Source: Verrucomicrobiota bacterium | GTDB taxonomy: Bacteria > Verrucomicrobiota > Verrucomicrobiia > Opitutales > Opitutaceae | DNA: 64,000 bases | Reading direction: 5' to 3' | Assembly (NCBI GenBank): GCA_023457715.1 | Contig: JAEWKR010000009.1 | Span: forward strand, 10,079 to 74,078 | In this document: piece by piece, positions 34,838 through 46,400 of the stretch | How positions within the stretch are numbered: position 1 is the stretch's first letter | Layout: the number at the start of each line of letters is the position of its first letter | Notes under the pieces: model-generated | Told to the model about the DNA's origin: nothing | The model's database searches: none | Seen by the model: the letters and a program-made list of their open reading frames with translations, nothing else | Translations under genes and position numbers: made by a program

Positions 34838-36379
34838 ATGGCTGCAAACGAGCGACATCCGTTCCTTCAGGGTCTCAGCAAGCACCGCGGCGCACCGCCC
34901 ACCGTGGTCGTGATCTTCGGCGCCTCCGGGGATCTGACTGCCCGGAAGCTGATTCCGGCGGTCTACAATCTGGCCCACGACAACCTGCTGCCCGCGGACT
35001 TTTTTCTGGTGGGTTACGGGCGGACCGCCATCCCCGACGACGACTTCCGCAAGCTCGCCGCCGACGCCATCAAGGAGTTTTCCCGGCGGGAACTGCAGCC
35101 GGCGGTCTGGGATCGGGTCGCGCGGAATACGTCCTATGTGGCCGGAGCGTACGACGACCCGGCGGCCTTCCGGCGTCTGGCTGAGCACATCGAGCGGCTG
35201 GAGCAGCAGCTCGGGCGGGATGTCCAGACCCTGTTTTACATTTCCACGCCGCCCTCCGTATTTGGACCGATCATCCGGGGTCTGGGAGGCAGCGGTCTCG
35301 CGGACCGGCATGCCAGCACGCCTCTGCACTCGAAGGTCATCATCGAAAAGCCGTTTGGCCATGATCTGGCTTCGGCCCAGGAACTCAACGAGACGATCCA
35401 GAGCGAATTCGACGAGCACCAGGTATACCGGATCGATCACTACCTGGGGAAGGAGACCGTGCAGGACCTCCTCGTGCAGCGGTTCGCGAATGCGATCTTC
35501 GAGCCGCTCTGGAACCGTAATTTCATCGATAGTGTGCAGATCACGGTCGCGGAGGAGGTCGGCGTCGGCACCCGCGGCGGCTATTACGAGCAGGCCGGCG
35601 CGCTGCGCGACATGATCCAGAACCACACCATGCAGCTCGTCGCGCTCACGGCGATGGAGCCGCCCGGATCTCTGGACGCCGAATCCATCCGCGACGAGAA
35701 GGTGAAGCTGCTGCGGGCGATCCAGCCGCTGGATCTCGGACCCGGCGGCGACGTGGCGCGCGCGCAGTACGCGGCCGGCATGATCGGCGGCAAGCCCGCC
35801 AAAGGATATCTCGAGGAGGAGGGGATCAAGGCCCAGTCGGGCACCGAGACCTATGCGGCGATCCGTCTCTCCATCAACAACTGGCGGTGGCACGGGGTGC
35901 CTTTCTTCCTGCGCTCCGGCAAGCGGATGGCGCGCCGCGTGACGGAGATCGCCATTAATTTCAAGCGCCCCCCGGGCACGCTGTTCAACGATGTCGATGG
36001 GCGTTTCGATCTCGCGGCGAACACCCTGTCGTTTCAGGTGCAGCCCGACGAGGGCCTCTCACTCGTGCTGAACACGAAGATTCCCGGCCTGGAAACTCGA
36101 ACCCAGCCGGTAAAGATGAATTTCCGCTACGCGACGACCTTCGGGTCGAACACCCCGGAAGCGTATGAGCGGCTCGTCCTCGATGCGATGATCGGCGACG
36201 GCACCTTGTTCATCCGCGGCGACGAGGCGCTCGCTTCGTGGAAGCTTTACACGCCGGTGCTCGAAGCTTGGGCGGCTGCGGGGCGCCAGGGTATGGACGC
36301 TTATGCCGCCGGCTCCTGGGGTCCCGCCAACGCGGACGAGCTGCTCGCGCCGCATCGCAATGTGTGGCGCCAACCCTGA
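34838..36379 (+). CDS. zwf: glucose-6-phosphate 1-dehydrogenase
   Basis: A 513-residue G6PD, the entry enzyme of the oxidative pentose phosphate pathway, producing NADPH. The coenzyme motif GASGDLTARKL is near residue 28, the catalytic signature RIDHYLGKETVQD near residue 198, with EKPFGHDL before it. ATG at 34838 gives the usual N-terminus; an in-frame start at 34799 is less likely. opcA follows after eight bases. Confidence 0.96.
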   Translation: MAANERHPFLQGLSKHRGAPPTVVVIFGASGDLTARKLIPAVYNLAHDNLLPADFFLVGYGRTAIPDDDFRKLAADAIKEFSRRELQPAVWDRVARNTSYVAGAYDDPAAFRRLAEHIERLEQQLGRDVQTLFYISTPPSVFGPIIRGLGGSGLADRHASTPLHSKVIIEKPFGHDLASAQELNETIQSEFDEHQVYRIDHYLGKETVQDLLVQRFANAIFEPLWNRNFIDSVQITVAEEVGVGTRGGYYEQAGALRDMIQNHTMQLVALTAMEPPGSLDAESIRDEKVKLLRAIQPLDLGPGGDVARAQYAAGMIGGKPAKGYLEEEGIKAQSGTETYAAIRLSINNWRWHGVPFFLRSGKRMARRVTEIAINFKRPPGTLFNDVDGRFDLAANTLSFQVQPDEGLSLVLNTKIPGLETRTQPVKMNFRYATTFGSNTPEAYERLVLDAMIGDGTLFIRGDEALASWKLYTPVLEAWAAAGRQGMDAYAAGSWGPANADELLAPHRNVWRQP

Positions 36380-36387
36380 GTGGAAAC

Positions 36388-37377
36388 ATGTCTGCTGTCT
36401 TTGACGCTTTGCCTGGAATCGAGGTGCCGGTCGGCGAGATCAACGCCCGGCTGGACGCCTTGTGGACGACGTCTGCCGCCGAAGGCCGGCCTTCGCTGAC
36501 GGCAGAGGACGCCAAGGCGACGCAGGTCAATTTCGTCCTGCATTTCGGTTTTCGCACCACGCCGGAGGACGCGACCCGCCAATTCCAGACGGTCGTGCGG
36601 TTTGCCCAGCGGTACCCGAGCCGGATCGTGGTGCTCTGCCCGCTGGCCGATGAAACCAAGGCGCATCCCGAGATGCGGGCCAAGATTTATGGCGAGTGCT
36701 TCCTGGGGAGATCCCGGAGCGACAAACGGTGCGTGGAATTCGTGCTCCTGAGCTATCCGGTGGGGACGCGGCAGTTCCTGGAGGACCAGGTGTCGATCTG
36801 CCTCTCCGCGGATCTTCCGCTCTACTATTGGGCACATCGTTTTTCCGCGAGTTCCCGCCTGGCGGACTATCGCTATCTCCTGGGGCGGGCCAAACGCGTG
36901 TTGATCGACAGCGCGGTGGCGCCCGAGGATGCGCTGACCTACGCCTGGCCGCGGCCGGAGTCGCTCCGCGATCTGGCCTGCGCCCGGATCCTGCCGGTGC
37001 GGCAGTCGATCGGCCAGTTCCTGGCGTCCTATTCCCCGGACATGCTGGCTACCGGCCTGCGCCGGGTGGTGGTGTCGCATGGCCCGGGATTGCCGGCCGA
37101 AGCTGCCGCCCTCGGACGCTGGCTGCAGGAGCGGGTGACGGCGTGTGGCGCCACGCCGGAAACACCGGTGACCTGCACGGAGGTCGACGGGCTGAAGTCC
37201 GGTCTCACCGCATCCTTCGACTACGGCGAGCCGCGGAAGTATTTTCGCTGGCACGGGGATTTTTCCACCCACGAGGCGCTTTTCGAGGCGCAACTGGGTG
37301 CCAGCACGACGCGCCTGCCTGCGGCCGTGTCCATCCTCGCGCCCGAGAACGCGCTGAGCGAAGCGATGTTTTTCTAG
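36388..37377 (+). CDS. opcA: glucose-6-phosphate dehydrogenase assembly protein OpcA
   Basis: A 329-residue OpcA homologue. Features: NFVLHFGFRT near residue 50, RIVVLCPLAD near 80, the conserved DLPLYYWAHRF near 146, and an OpcA-like C-terminal domain. In cyanobacteria and actinobacteria OpcA activates G6PD by binding and redox-dependent assembly. Tight coupling to zwf (8 bases) fits this. ATG at 36388 was chosen because the longer frame overlaps zwf. Confidence 0.88.
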   Translation: MSAVFDALPGIEVPVGEINARLDALWTTSAAEGRPSLTAEDAKATQVNFVLHFGFRTTPEDATRQFQTVVRFAQRYPSRIVVLCPLADETKAHPEMRAKIYGECFLGRSRSDKRCVEFVLLSYPVGTRQFLEDQVSICLSADLPLYYWAHRFSASSRLADYRYLLGRAKRVLIDSAVAPEDALTYAWPRPESLRDLACARILPVRQSIGQFLASYSPDMLATGLRRVVVSHGPGLPAEAAALGRWLQERVTACGATPETPVTCTEVDGLKSGLTASFDYGEPRKYFRWHGDFSTHEALFEAQLGASTTRLPAAVSILAPENALSEAMFF

Positions 37378-37470
37378 CTTGGGAAAGGCTCAGGACCGGC
37401 CGTCGCCAACCCGCAGGATTGCTTCCTACGGCAGCTTGCGGAAGGTGCCGGAGGCGGTGGGCCGCCAAGG

Positions 37471-37632
37471 CACAGAGGATTGCCGCAAAAATGCGCAGAA
37501 CGCGCAAAAAAGCAGGCGCACGGGAAACGCTATGGGCGCCTAAATTCCGTTCATCCGAACCAGCGTTGACAGCGCAGATTAGCGTCCCTCCCGACTTCTT
37601 GCGCCTTTTGCGCCTTTTTGCGGCCCCTCTCT
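37471..37632. repeat. CAGAGG..CCGCAAAAATGCGCAGAACGCGC inverted repeat
   Basis: The left arm 37471-37512 (CACAGAGGATTGCCGCAAAA, then ATGCGCAGAACGCGCAAAAA) is an imperfect reverse complement of the right arm 37594-37632 (CTTCTTGCGCCTTTTGCGCC, then TTTTTGCGGCCCCTCTCTG). The 80-base centre shows no repeat. Confidence 0.8.
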
Positions 37633-37668
37633 GTTTCCTCCTGTAAGAATTGGATCGGAAAACGGGAT

Positions 37669-37690
37669 ACCGGCTGAAGCCGGCGCTACG
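37669..37690. repeat. 22-base dispersed repeat, copy 1
   Basis: ACCGGCTGAAGCCGGCGCTA plus CG, identical to 60879-60900. It contains a CCGGC-TGAA-GCCGG hairpin (5-bp stem, four-base loop). In both places it lies near a TTCCTCCTGTAA-type motif. Confidence 0.85.
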
Positions 37691-37759
37691 GCGAACCGAA
37701 ACCCACCAGCTTCAAGCTCGGGTGCTACCCGCGCCAAGCAGGGCGGGTGACCTGCCGCC

Positions 37760-39034
37760 CTACGCCACGCTGACCACGGCGTAGCTCCGCTTGCCCTTTC
37801 GGAGCAGCACGTGCTTGCCATACAGGAGATCGGCGGCGTTCACCGCGCGATTCACTTCGGCCACCCGGACATTGTTCAGATAGATGCCTCCGCCTTCGAC
37901 GTCCTTGCGCGCCTGGCCCTTGGAGGCAGCCAGCCCACTGTGGACGAGCAGGTCGACGATGCTGATGCCCGCGTCCAGTCTCGCCGGTTCCAGCGGCTTG
38001 GTCGGCACTTCGCCCACGACGTCGCGAAACGTTTCCTCCGTCGTGTCGCCGATTTCGGCGCCGAAGAGAATCTCGCTCGCCTTCAAGGCCGCATCGAGTG
38101 CGGGCTGGCCGTGAACAATCCGCGTCACCTCGCGCGCCAGCGCCTTGTGCGCTTCGCGCGCGCCGGGATTGGCAGCGTGCCTGGACTCGAGGTCCTCGAT
38201 TTCCGGACGCGCCAGGAAGGTGAATTTGCGCAGGTATTCGGAGACCTTCGCGTCCTCGGTGTTCACGAAGAACTGGTAGAGCTTGTATGGACTGGTTTTC
38301 TTCGGATCGAGCCACACGGCGCCGCCTTCGGTTTTGCCGAATTTCGTGCCGTCGGCCTTGGTGATGAGCGGAAAGGTCCAGCCCCAAGCCGCCACGCCGA
38401 GCTTCCGGCGGATGAAATCCGTGCCCGCCGTGATGTTGCCCCACTGGTCGGAGCCGCCGATCTGCAGTTCGCAGTTGAAGGCCTTGCGCAGGTGGTAGAA
38501 GTCGAACGCCTGGAGCAGCTGATAGCTGAATTCCGTGTAGCTGATCCCGTTGTCTCCCTCCATGCGCGAGCGGACCGAGTCCTTCGCCAGCATGACGTTC
38601 AACGAGAAATACTTTCCCACGTCGCGCAGGAACTCGAGGTAGCTCATCGGCGCGATCCAGTCGGCATTGTCAACCAGGCGGGCAGGGTTGGGACCGTTCT
38701 CAAAGTCCAGCAGCCGCGACAGCTGCCCCTTGATGCAGCTGACGTTGTGCGCGAGCTGTTCCCGGCTGAGAAGGTTGCGCTCGGCCGATTTGCCGGAGGG
38801 ATCGCCGATCATGCCCGTGGCGCCACCCGCCAGGGCGATGGGGTGGTGGCCCGCGAGTTGGAAGCGGCGCAGGGTCAGCTGCCCCATCAGATGGCCGACG
38901 TGCAGCGAATCCCCGGTGGGATCGAAGCCGCAATAAAGCGCCAGCGGCCCTTCGCTGAGGCGCTTCGCGAGCGCGTCGAGGTCGGTGCAGTCGGCCAGCA
39001 GGCCGCGCCACTGGAGGTCTTCGATCAGGTTCAT
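37760..39034 (-). CDS. tyrS: tyrosyl-tRNA synthetase
   Basis: A 424-residue class I synthetase charging tRNA-Tyr. HIGH motif as HVGHLMG in YCGFDPTGDSLHVGHLMG; KMSKS-like motif as KFGKTEGGAVWL. QIGGSDQWGN and YEFL-type tyrosine-binding residues are present. A C-terminal S4 RNA-binding domain (LDAGISIVDLLVHSGLAASK) is complete. Length is normal. It is the standard bacterial TyrRS form. Confidence 0.96.
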   Translation of the reverse strand: MNLIEDLQWRGLLADCTDLDALAKRLSEGPLALYCGFDPTGDSLHVGHLMGQLTLRRFQLAGHHPIALAGGATGMIGDPSGKSAERNLLSREQLAHNVSCIKGQLSRLLDFENGPNPARLVDNADWIAPMSYLEFLRDVGKYFSLNVMLAKDSVRSRMEGDNGISYTEFSYQLLQAFDFYHLRKAFNCELQIGGSDQWGNITAGTDFIRRKLGVAAWGWTFPLITKADGTKFGKTEGGAVWLDPKKTSPYKLYQFFVNTEDAKVSEYLRKFTFLARPEIEDLESRHAANPGAREAHKALAREVTRIVHGQPALDAALKASEILFGAEIGDTTEETFRDVVGEVPTKPLEPARLDAGISIVDLLVHSGLAASKGQARKDVEGGGIYLNNVRVAEVNRAVNAADLLYGKHVLLRKGKRSYAVVSVA

Positions 39035-39078
39035 GGCAGAAGCGATCAGTAAACCGGGGCGGAGGGAGTGAGGTCAAG

Positions 39079-39238
39079 AGAGCGGTCAGCGGGGAGCGAT
39101 CAGCGATCAGCTTTGAGCTTCTGAGCGAACAGCGGTCAAAGGAGGCTATCGGCCGTCGAGGACGACGGGGCCGCCCGGCAGCCCGCCGGCAGGCGGGCTG
39201 AAAGCTGTCCGCTGACCGCTTGCCGCTGAAAGCTTTCA
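39079..39238. repeat. AGCGGTCAGCGATCAGCTTTGAGC inverted repeat
   Basis: The left arm 39079-39118 and right arm 39198-39238 (GCTGAAAGCTGTCCGCTGACC and so on) are imperfect complements. A perfect hairpin GCCCGCC-GGCA-GGCGGGC (39181-39198) sits at the inner edge. It lies between the divergent tyrS and peroxiredoxin genes, so here it is at two 5' ends and may contain or disturb promoters. Confidence 0.8.
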
Positions 39239-39333
39239 AAAACCATTTGCGGGGCAGCCTGCCGGGGCTCAACGTTCACGGTTTTCCGCGGCATTTGTTG
39301 CCGGGACATCCTTCAACTCGACTCACCCATCCC

Positions 39334-39810
39334 ATGCCTATCGCTGTTGGTACCCGCGCCCCTGATTTCACCCTGAAGACGAAGACCGCCGAAGGTCTCA
39401 AAGACATCAAGCTCAGCGACAATTTTGGCCAGAAGGCCACCGTGTTGCTCTTCTTTCCCCTCGCTTACACCAGCGTGTGCACGGCCGAAATGTGCGACCA
39501 GTCCGGCGGCCTCGCGGAGTACGAGAAGCTCGGCGCCACCGTTTACGCCATCAGCGTCGACAGCCCGTTCGCCCAGGAGGCCTGGGCCAAGGCCAACAAA
39601 ATCACGCTCACGCTGCTCTCCGACCTGAACAAGACCGTGATCAAGGACTACGGCGTCGTCTTCCCCATGCTCGCCGGGATCGGCGACACGGCGGCGCGCG
39701 CGGCGTTCGTCATCGGCAAGGACGGCACGGTCAAATATGCCGAGCAGACCCCGACGCCGAAAGACCTGCCGGACTTCGGCGCCATCAAGGCGGCCCTGGC
39801 CGGGGCCTGA
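39334..39810 (+). CDS. peroxiredoxin (AhpC/TSA, BCP-like)
   Basis: A 158-residue thioredoxin-fold peroxidase that reduces H2O2 or organic peroxides. The peroxidatic Cys lies in YTSVCTAEMCDQ near residue 48; the second Cys five residues on fits a BCP-type atypical two-Cys enzyme. APDFTLKT at the start and VIGKDGTVKYAEQTP near the end are typical. ATG at 39334 was chosen; upstream frame is repeat sequence. Confidence 0.92.
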   Translation: MPIAVGTRAPDFTLKTKTAEGLKDIKLSDNFGQKATVLLFFPLAYTSVCTAEMCDQSGGLAEYEKLGATVYAISVDSPFAQEAWAKANKITLTLLSDLNKTVIKDYGVVFPMLAGIGDTAARAAFVIGKDGTVKYAEQTPTPKDLPDFGAIKAALAGA

Positions 39811-39903
39811 GGCGGTGTCTGAATGCGGGGCGCGGGATCGGCGAGGGTTCTGCCGGGCGCGCTCCGTTCCCATCCTATTTCCGAAACTCGAATCTCTTCT
39901 CCC

Positions 39904-42792
<2,889 letters not shown>

Positions 42793-42927
42793 TCGCGCCA
42801 AGCGCGAAGCCGTTGGGCTTTTCGGCCGGGTTTTGGGTCGCGAAATGCCACCCGGAACCCGGGTCTCGAAACTCCTCCTGGTGCCGCTTGCCGAATCGCG
42901 TTCCCCGGCGACAGTTTGCCTACTATC

Positions 42928-43437
42928 ATGGCTGATGCCACCAACCCGGTATTTCTCGTCGACGCGACGTCCGACCCTGTGGTCGTGCGCATTGACGGCC
43001 GGGCCAGCTTCCAGAACAGCGGATGCCTCCGCGACTTCGTCCACGAAATGCTGCGCCAGGGCCGGCGGCGTTTTGTGCTCGATATGGAGCGTTGCACGGG
43101 GATGGACAGCACCTTTCTTGGCGTCCTGGCGGGCGCCGCGCTGGATCTGCGGAAGGGACCGGAGGGTGGTAGCCTGGTGATTGTGCGTGCCGCCGGCCGC
43201 AATCAGGAGCTGATTCGAAACCTCGGCCTGCATCGGTTGCTGATCCTCGATACCACGGCGCCCGGGGTGACCGGCGCCGCAAAGCCGCTGCCCATCTCCT
43301 GCCGGACCCATAGTGAGGAGGAGACCGCCCGGCTGGTCCTGGAAGCGCATGAAAGTCTGATCGCCGCCGACGAGGCCAATCGGGAGAAATTCCAGGACGT
43401 CCTCGCTTTCCTGCGGAACAGCGTCGAGCAGAAGTGA
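42928..43437 (+). CDS. STAS-domain protein (anti-sigma factor antagonist-like)
   Basis: A 169-residue protein. Residues 5-105 form a STAS domain (VVRIDGRASFQNSGCLRDFV, then FVLDMERCTGMDSTFLGVLAG). The Ser of MDST is the position phosphorylated in SpoIIAA-like proteins. A helical tail of about 60 residues follows. It probably takes part in partner-switching regulation with an anti-sigma kinase, but no kinase or sigma gene is adjacent. ATG at 42928 preferred over a TTG four codons upstream. Confidence 0.85.
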   Translation: MADATNPVFLVDATSDPVVVRIDGRASFQNSGCLRDFVHEMLRQGRRRFVLDMERCTGMDSTFLGVLAGAALDLRKGPEGGSLVIVRAAGRNQELIRNLGLHRLLILDTTAPGVTGAAKPLPISCRTHSEEETARLVLEAHESLIAADEANREKFQDVLAFLRNSVEQK

Positions 43438-43531
43438 ATCGGCTCAGCTCTCAACTGCGCTCCGGGCTCCCGCCCGTTGACACGACTTTGAGGTGGCACC
43501 GCGGGCGGTAGTCAGTACGTTTCGCGCCCGT

Positions 43532-44761
43532 ATGCCCGCGACCCAAGCGACGATCCCACCTCTCGACCGTTTGTCCCTGCCTGACGCGTCCGGCCATTTT
43601 GGTCGTTACGGCGGGGTCTTCGTCCCCGAGACCCTGATGACGGCGTTGCAGGAACTCGGCGCGGCTTACGACGTCGCCCGGAAAGATCCGGCGTTTCAGG
43701 CGGAGCTCCGTCATCATTTGAAGGAGTTCGCCGGTCGTCCCACCGAACTGTACTACGCCGAGCGGCTGACCGAGCATTGCGGCGGCGCGAAGATCTATTT
43801 GAAGCGCGAGGATCTCCTCCATACCGGCGCGCACAAGATCAACAACGCGCTGGCGCAGGCGTTGCTGGCCCGGCGGATGGGGAAGAAGCGGATCATCGCG
43901 GAGACGGGAGCGGGGCAGCACGGTGTCGCCACGGCGGCGGTGTGCGCGAAGTTCGGCCTCGAGTGCGTCGTGTACATGGGTGCGGTCGACATGGAACGTC
44001 AGGCGCTGAATGTGTTTCGCATGCGGCTGATGGGGGCGGAGGTGCGGGGCGTCGAGGCGGGGCAGAAGACCCTGAAGGAAGCGATCAACGAGGCCATGCG
44101 GGACTGGGTCACCCATGTTCGGGGGACGCATTACATCCTGGGGTCGGCGCTGGGCTCGCATCCGTATCCGATGATGGTGCGCGATTTTCACCGGGTGATC
44201 GGGCAGGAGGTGCGCGAGCAGATCCTGGCCCGCGAAAAGCGGCTCCCCGATGAGATGGTCGCCTGTGTCGGCGGCGGTTCGAACGCGATCGGATTTTTCT
44301 TCGAGTTCCTCGAGGATGCGGCGGTCCGGCTCATCGGGGTCGAGGCCGGCGGTCGGGGAATCAAGCGCGGCGACCATGCGGCCCGGTTCGAGGGCGGGAA
44401 GCTCGGCGTGCTCCAGGGCTGCAAGACCTACATCCTGCAGGACACCGACGGGCAGATCGAGTTGACCCACTCCGTCAGCGCGGGTCTGGACTATGCGGCG
44501 ATCGGTCCGGAGCACGCGTTTTACCGCGATCGCAACCGGATCGATTATGCCTACGCCTGCGACGACGAGGTCCTGGAAACCTTCCAGCTTTGCTCGCGCC
44601 TCGAAGGCATCATTCCGGCCCTGGAAAGCACGCACGCCCTGGTGCACGGGCTGAAGCGCGCCCGCGAACTGCGGAAGGATCAGGTCATCGTCATCAATCT
44701 CTCCGGCCGCGGTGACAAGGACGTCAACCAGGTCGCGAAGATGCTGGGAGTGAAGCTCTGA
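43532..44761 (+). CDS. trpB: tryptophan synthase beta subunit
   Basis: A 409-residue TrpB1-type PLP enzyme joining indole and serine to make tryptophan. The PLP lysine is K102 in HTGAHKINNALAQ; the catalytic Glu is in ETGAGQHG near residue 124; the phosphate loop is CVGGGSNAIG; HSVSAGLDYAAIGPEHA is the conserved monovalent-cation region. No trpA is adjacent, and trpC lies 4 kb away on the other strand, so the trp genes are dispersed. ATG at 43532 chosen. Confidence 0.96.
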   Translation: MPATQATIPPLDRLSLPDASGHFGRYGGVFVPETLMTALQELGAAYDVARKDPAFQAELRHHLKEFAGRPTELYYAERLTEHCGGAKIYLKREDLLHTGAHKINNALAQALLARRMGKKRIIAETGAGQHGVATAAVCAKFGLECVVYMGAVDMERQALNVFRMRLMGAEVRGVEAGQKTLKEAINEAMRDWVTHVRGTHYILGSALGSHPYPMMVRDFHRVIGQEVREQILAREKRLPDEMVACVGGGSNAIGFFFEFLEDAAVRLIGVEAGGRGIKRGDHAARFEGGKLGVLQGCKTYILQDTDGQIELTHSVSAGLDYAAIGPEHAFYRDRNRIDYAYACDDEVLETFQLCSRLEGIIPALESTHALVHGLKRARELRKDQVIVINLSGRGDKDVNQVAKMLGVKL

Positions 44762-44768
44762 TGCAGGC

Positions 44769-45275
44769 GAAATCCCAAATCCCAAAAGTCCAAACTCCAA
44801 AAAAATCCCAAATCCCAATTAGGAAAGTAAAGAAGAGTTGACGGGATGGGGTCTTGTTAGATGATGGCACGATGGAGCGACCGCCGGATCTGGAGGAACG
44901 CACGGCCAGGTTTGCTGAGGCGGTGCGGGTGCTCGTGAGGCGACTGCCGCGGACGATTACGAACCTGGAGGATGTGAAACAGCTGGCCCGTTCGTCGGGA
45001 TCGGTCGCCGCGAACTGCATTGAGGGAAATGAATCCCTTGGGGCTAAGGATCGCGTGCTGAAGTTCCGGATCTGTCGAAAAGAAGCGAAAGAATCGCAGC
45101 TGTGGCTTCGTCTACTTTTTACGGGCGACAACGCAGACTTACAGCATTGGATCACGGAGTTGCGTCAGGAGGCGAACGAGCTGAAGCTTATTTTCAGTGC
45201 GATTGTACAGCGTCTGGAGTGAATTTTGATTATTGGGATTTTTTTGGGATTTGGACTTTTGGGTTTTGAGATTTC
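44769..45275. mobile_element. 507-bp unit with long terminal inverted repeats carrying a four-helix bundle gene
   Basis: The left end 44769-44811 and right end 45233-45275 are imperfect inverted repeats, with about 39 of 43 positions matching in my hand alignment (GAAATCCCAAATCCCAAAAG and so on). Only the four-helix bundle gene lies inside. The same termini bound an empty unit at 46193-46346. There is no transposase and I see no clear target duplication, so mobility is inference. Confidence 0.55.
44872..45222 (+). CDS. four-helix bundle protein (23S rRNA intervening-sequence protein family)
   Basis: A 116-residue all-helical protein of the IVP/four-helix bundle family. Hallmarks are SSGSVAANCIEGNES (residues 41-55) and RICRKEAKESQLWLRLL (66-82). 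Family members form small oligomeric barrels with a basic surface. They are best known from intervening sequences in 23S rRNA and as Avd of diversity-generating retroelements; their own role is unclear. ATG at 44872 is preferred over TTG at 44854. The gene is enclosed by 43-bp inverted repeats. No reverse transcriptase is nearby. Confidence 0.85.
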   Translation: MERPPDLEERTARFAEAVRVLVRRLPRTITNLEDVKQLARSSGSVAANCIEGNESLGAKDRVLKFRICRKEAKESQLWLRLLFTGDNADLQHWITELRQEANELKLIFSAIVQRLE

Positions 45276-45317
45276 TCGGGCATTGCCAGACTGCGGTGGT
45301 CGTTATAGCTCCCACCG

Positions 45318-46181
45318 ATGCGCAGCATGACCGGATATGGGCGGGCGACGGGGAGCATTGAGGGGTTGTCGTTGACCGTTCAGGTCAGCTCGGTGAACCG
45401 GAAGGGCCTCGATCTGACGATGAAGGTCCCGGAGGAGTGGGAAAGCATGGAGGTCTCCCTGGCCGACGTCGTGCGGAAGTATGCTTCGCGCGGCAAGGTG
45501 CATGTCGATATCGAGGTGACGGGTGACAAGGCCATCGCCATCGATGAGACGGCGGCGGAGGACGCCGTCGACCGACTGTCGGCGCTGGCCGCCCGGCTCG
45601 GCATCGCCTTCGAACCCACGCCCGAACTGCTCTGGCAGATCGTCAATGGACAGAAACGGACGTCAGGACTCCCGTCCGCGGAGGCGGCCGCCGAGACCGT
45701 TTCCGAGGTGCTGGTGGACGCCTTGAGTGCGTTCGCGGCCATGCGGGCCAGGGAGGGCGAAGCCCTCTATGTGGATTTCATCCAACGTCTGGAGATCGTC
45801 CACCGGCAGATGGAGACGATTGCGGCGCGCGCACCCCAGGTGCCGGCTCATTATCGCGACCAGCTGATGAAGCGGCTGCGCGAGGCGGGACTGGATCTGG
45901 ACGTGAGCGACGAACGCGTGCTCCGCGAAATCGCGCTCTTTGCCGATCGCTGCGACGTCACCGAGGAAATCACGCGGCTGAAGAGTCACTTCGAGCAATT
46001 CACGGCCCTGTTGAAGTCGGCCGGAGAAATCGGACGCAAAGCGGAATTTTTGCTGCAGGAAATCGGACGCGAAGTGAACACGATCGGGAGCAAGGCAAAT
46101 GACCTTACGATCGCTCGCGCCGTCATCGATTTGAAGAACGAACTGGAGCGTGTCCGCGAGCAGATGGCGAATGTGGAATAG
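45318..46181 (+). CDS. yicC: YicC-family endoribonuclease
   Basis: A 287-residue YicC homologue. The N-terminus MRSMTGYGRATG with EVSSVN-like VQVSSVNRKGLDL, and the C-terminal DUF1732 part (GRKAEFLLQEIGREVNTIGSKA, then VIDLKNELERVREQMANVE), are clearly conserved. YicC proteins are endoribonucleases linked to RNA turnover and stationary phase. The gene starts 42 bases after the four-helix bundle unit ends, so its promoter may lie in or beside that unit. Confidence 0.93.
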   Translation: MRSMTGYGRATGSIEGLSLTVQVSSVNRKGLDLTMKVPEEWESMEVSLADVVRKYASRGKVHVDIEVTGDKAIAIDETAAEDAVDRLSALAARLGIAFEPTPELLWQIVNGQKRTSGLPSAEAAAETVSEVLVDALSAFAAMRAREGEALYVDFIQRLEIVHRQMETIAARAPQVPAHYRDQLMKRLREAGLDLDVSDERVLREIALFADRCDVTEEITRLKSHFEQFTALLKSAGEIGRKAEFLLQEIGREVNTIGSKANDLTIARAVIDLKNELERVREQMANVE

Positions 46182-46192
46182 GAAAACGCCAG

Positions 46193-46346
46193 GAAATCCC
46201 AAATCCCAGACGTCCAACCCCCAAAAAAATCCCAAAGCCCATTTCCCAAAATCCTCAATCCCATTTCCCCGCCTGACATCCGCATTGGGATTTGGCCGGC
46301 TCCGCCCCGCTTTATTTGGCGTTTGGGATTTGGCGTTTGGGATTTC
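46193..46346. mobile_element. 154-bp MITE-like unit with GAAATCCCAAA termini
   Basis: Left end GAAATCCCAAATCCCAGACG plus GTCCAACCCCCAAAAAAATC-type sequence to 46235 closely matches the end of the unit at 44769. The right end TTTGGGATTTGGCGTTTGGG to ATTTC at 46346 is its reverse complement in style. No coding sequence inside. It lies eleven bases after the yicC stop. Confidence 0.55.
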
Positions 46347-46360
46347 CCGTCGGCTGTCCG

Positions 46361-46400
46361 CCCCCTCACTCCCTCACTTCCTCACTCCCTCACTCCCTTT
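46361..46400. repeat. CCCTCACT repeat, single arm
   Basis: Five CCCTCACT/TCCTCACT units overlapping the last codons of the minus-strand lipoprotein gene (stop at 46374). They encode part of its C-terminal EGVRK tail. Same family as 5161-5299. Confidence 0.7.

Larger units (their letters stand above)
37378..37759. other. 382-bp gene-free region between convergent opcA and tyrS
   Basis: No believable coding sequence. It holds an inverted repeat (37471-37632), a TTTCCTCCTGTAA motif and a 22-base repeat shared with 60.9 kb. About 80 unique-looking bases lie at 37515-37590. Confidence 0.7.

Noticed and set aside
44872..45222. Diversity-generating retroelement, because four-helix bundle proteins include Avd
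   Set aside because: There is no reverse transcriptase, template repeat or variable repeat within reach.
44769..45275. 23S rRNA intervening sequence
   Set aside because: The flanking genes are trpB and yicC; no rRNA sequence surrounds the unit.
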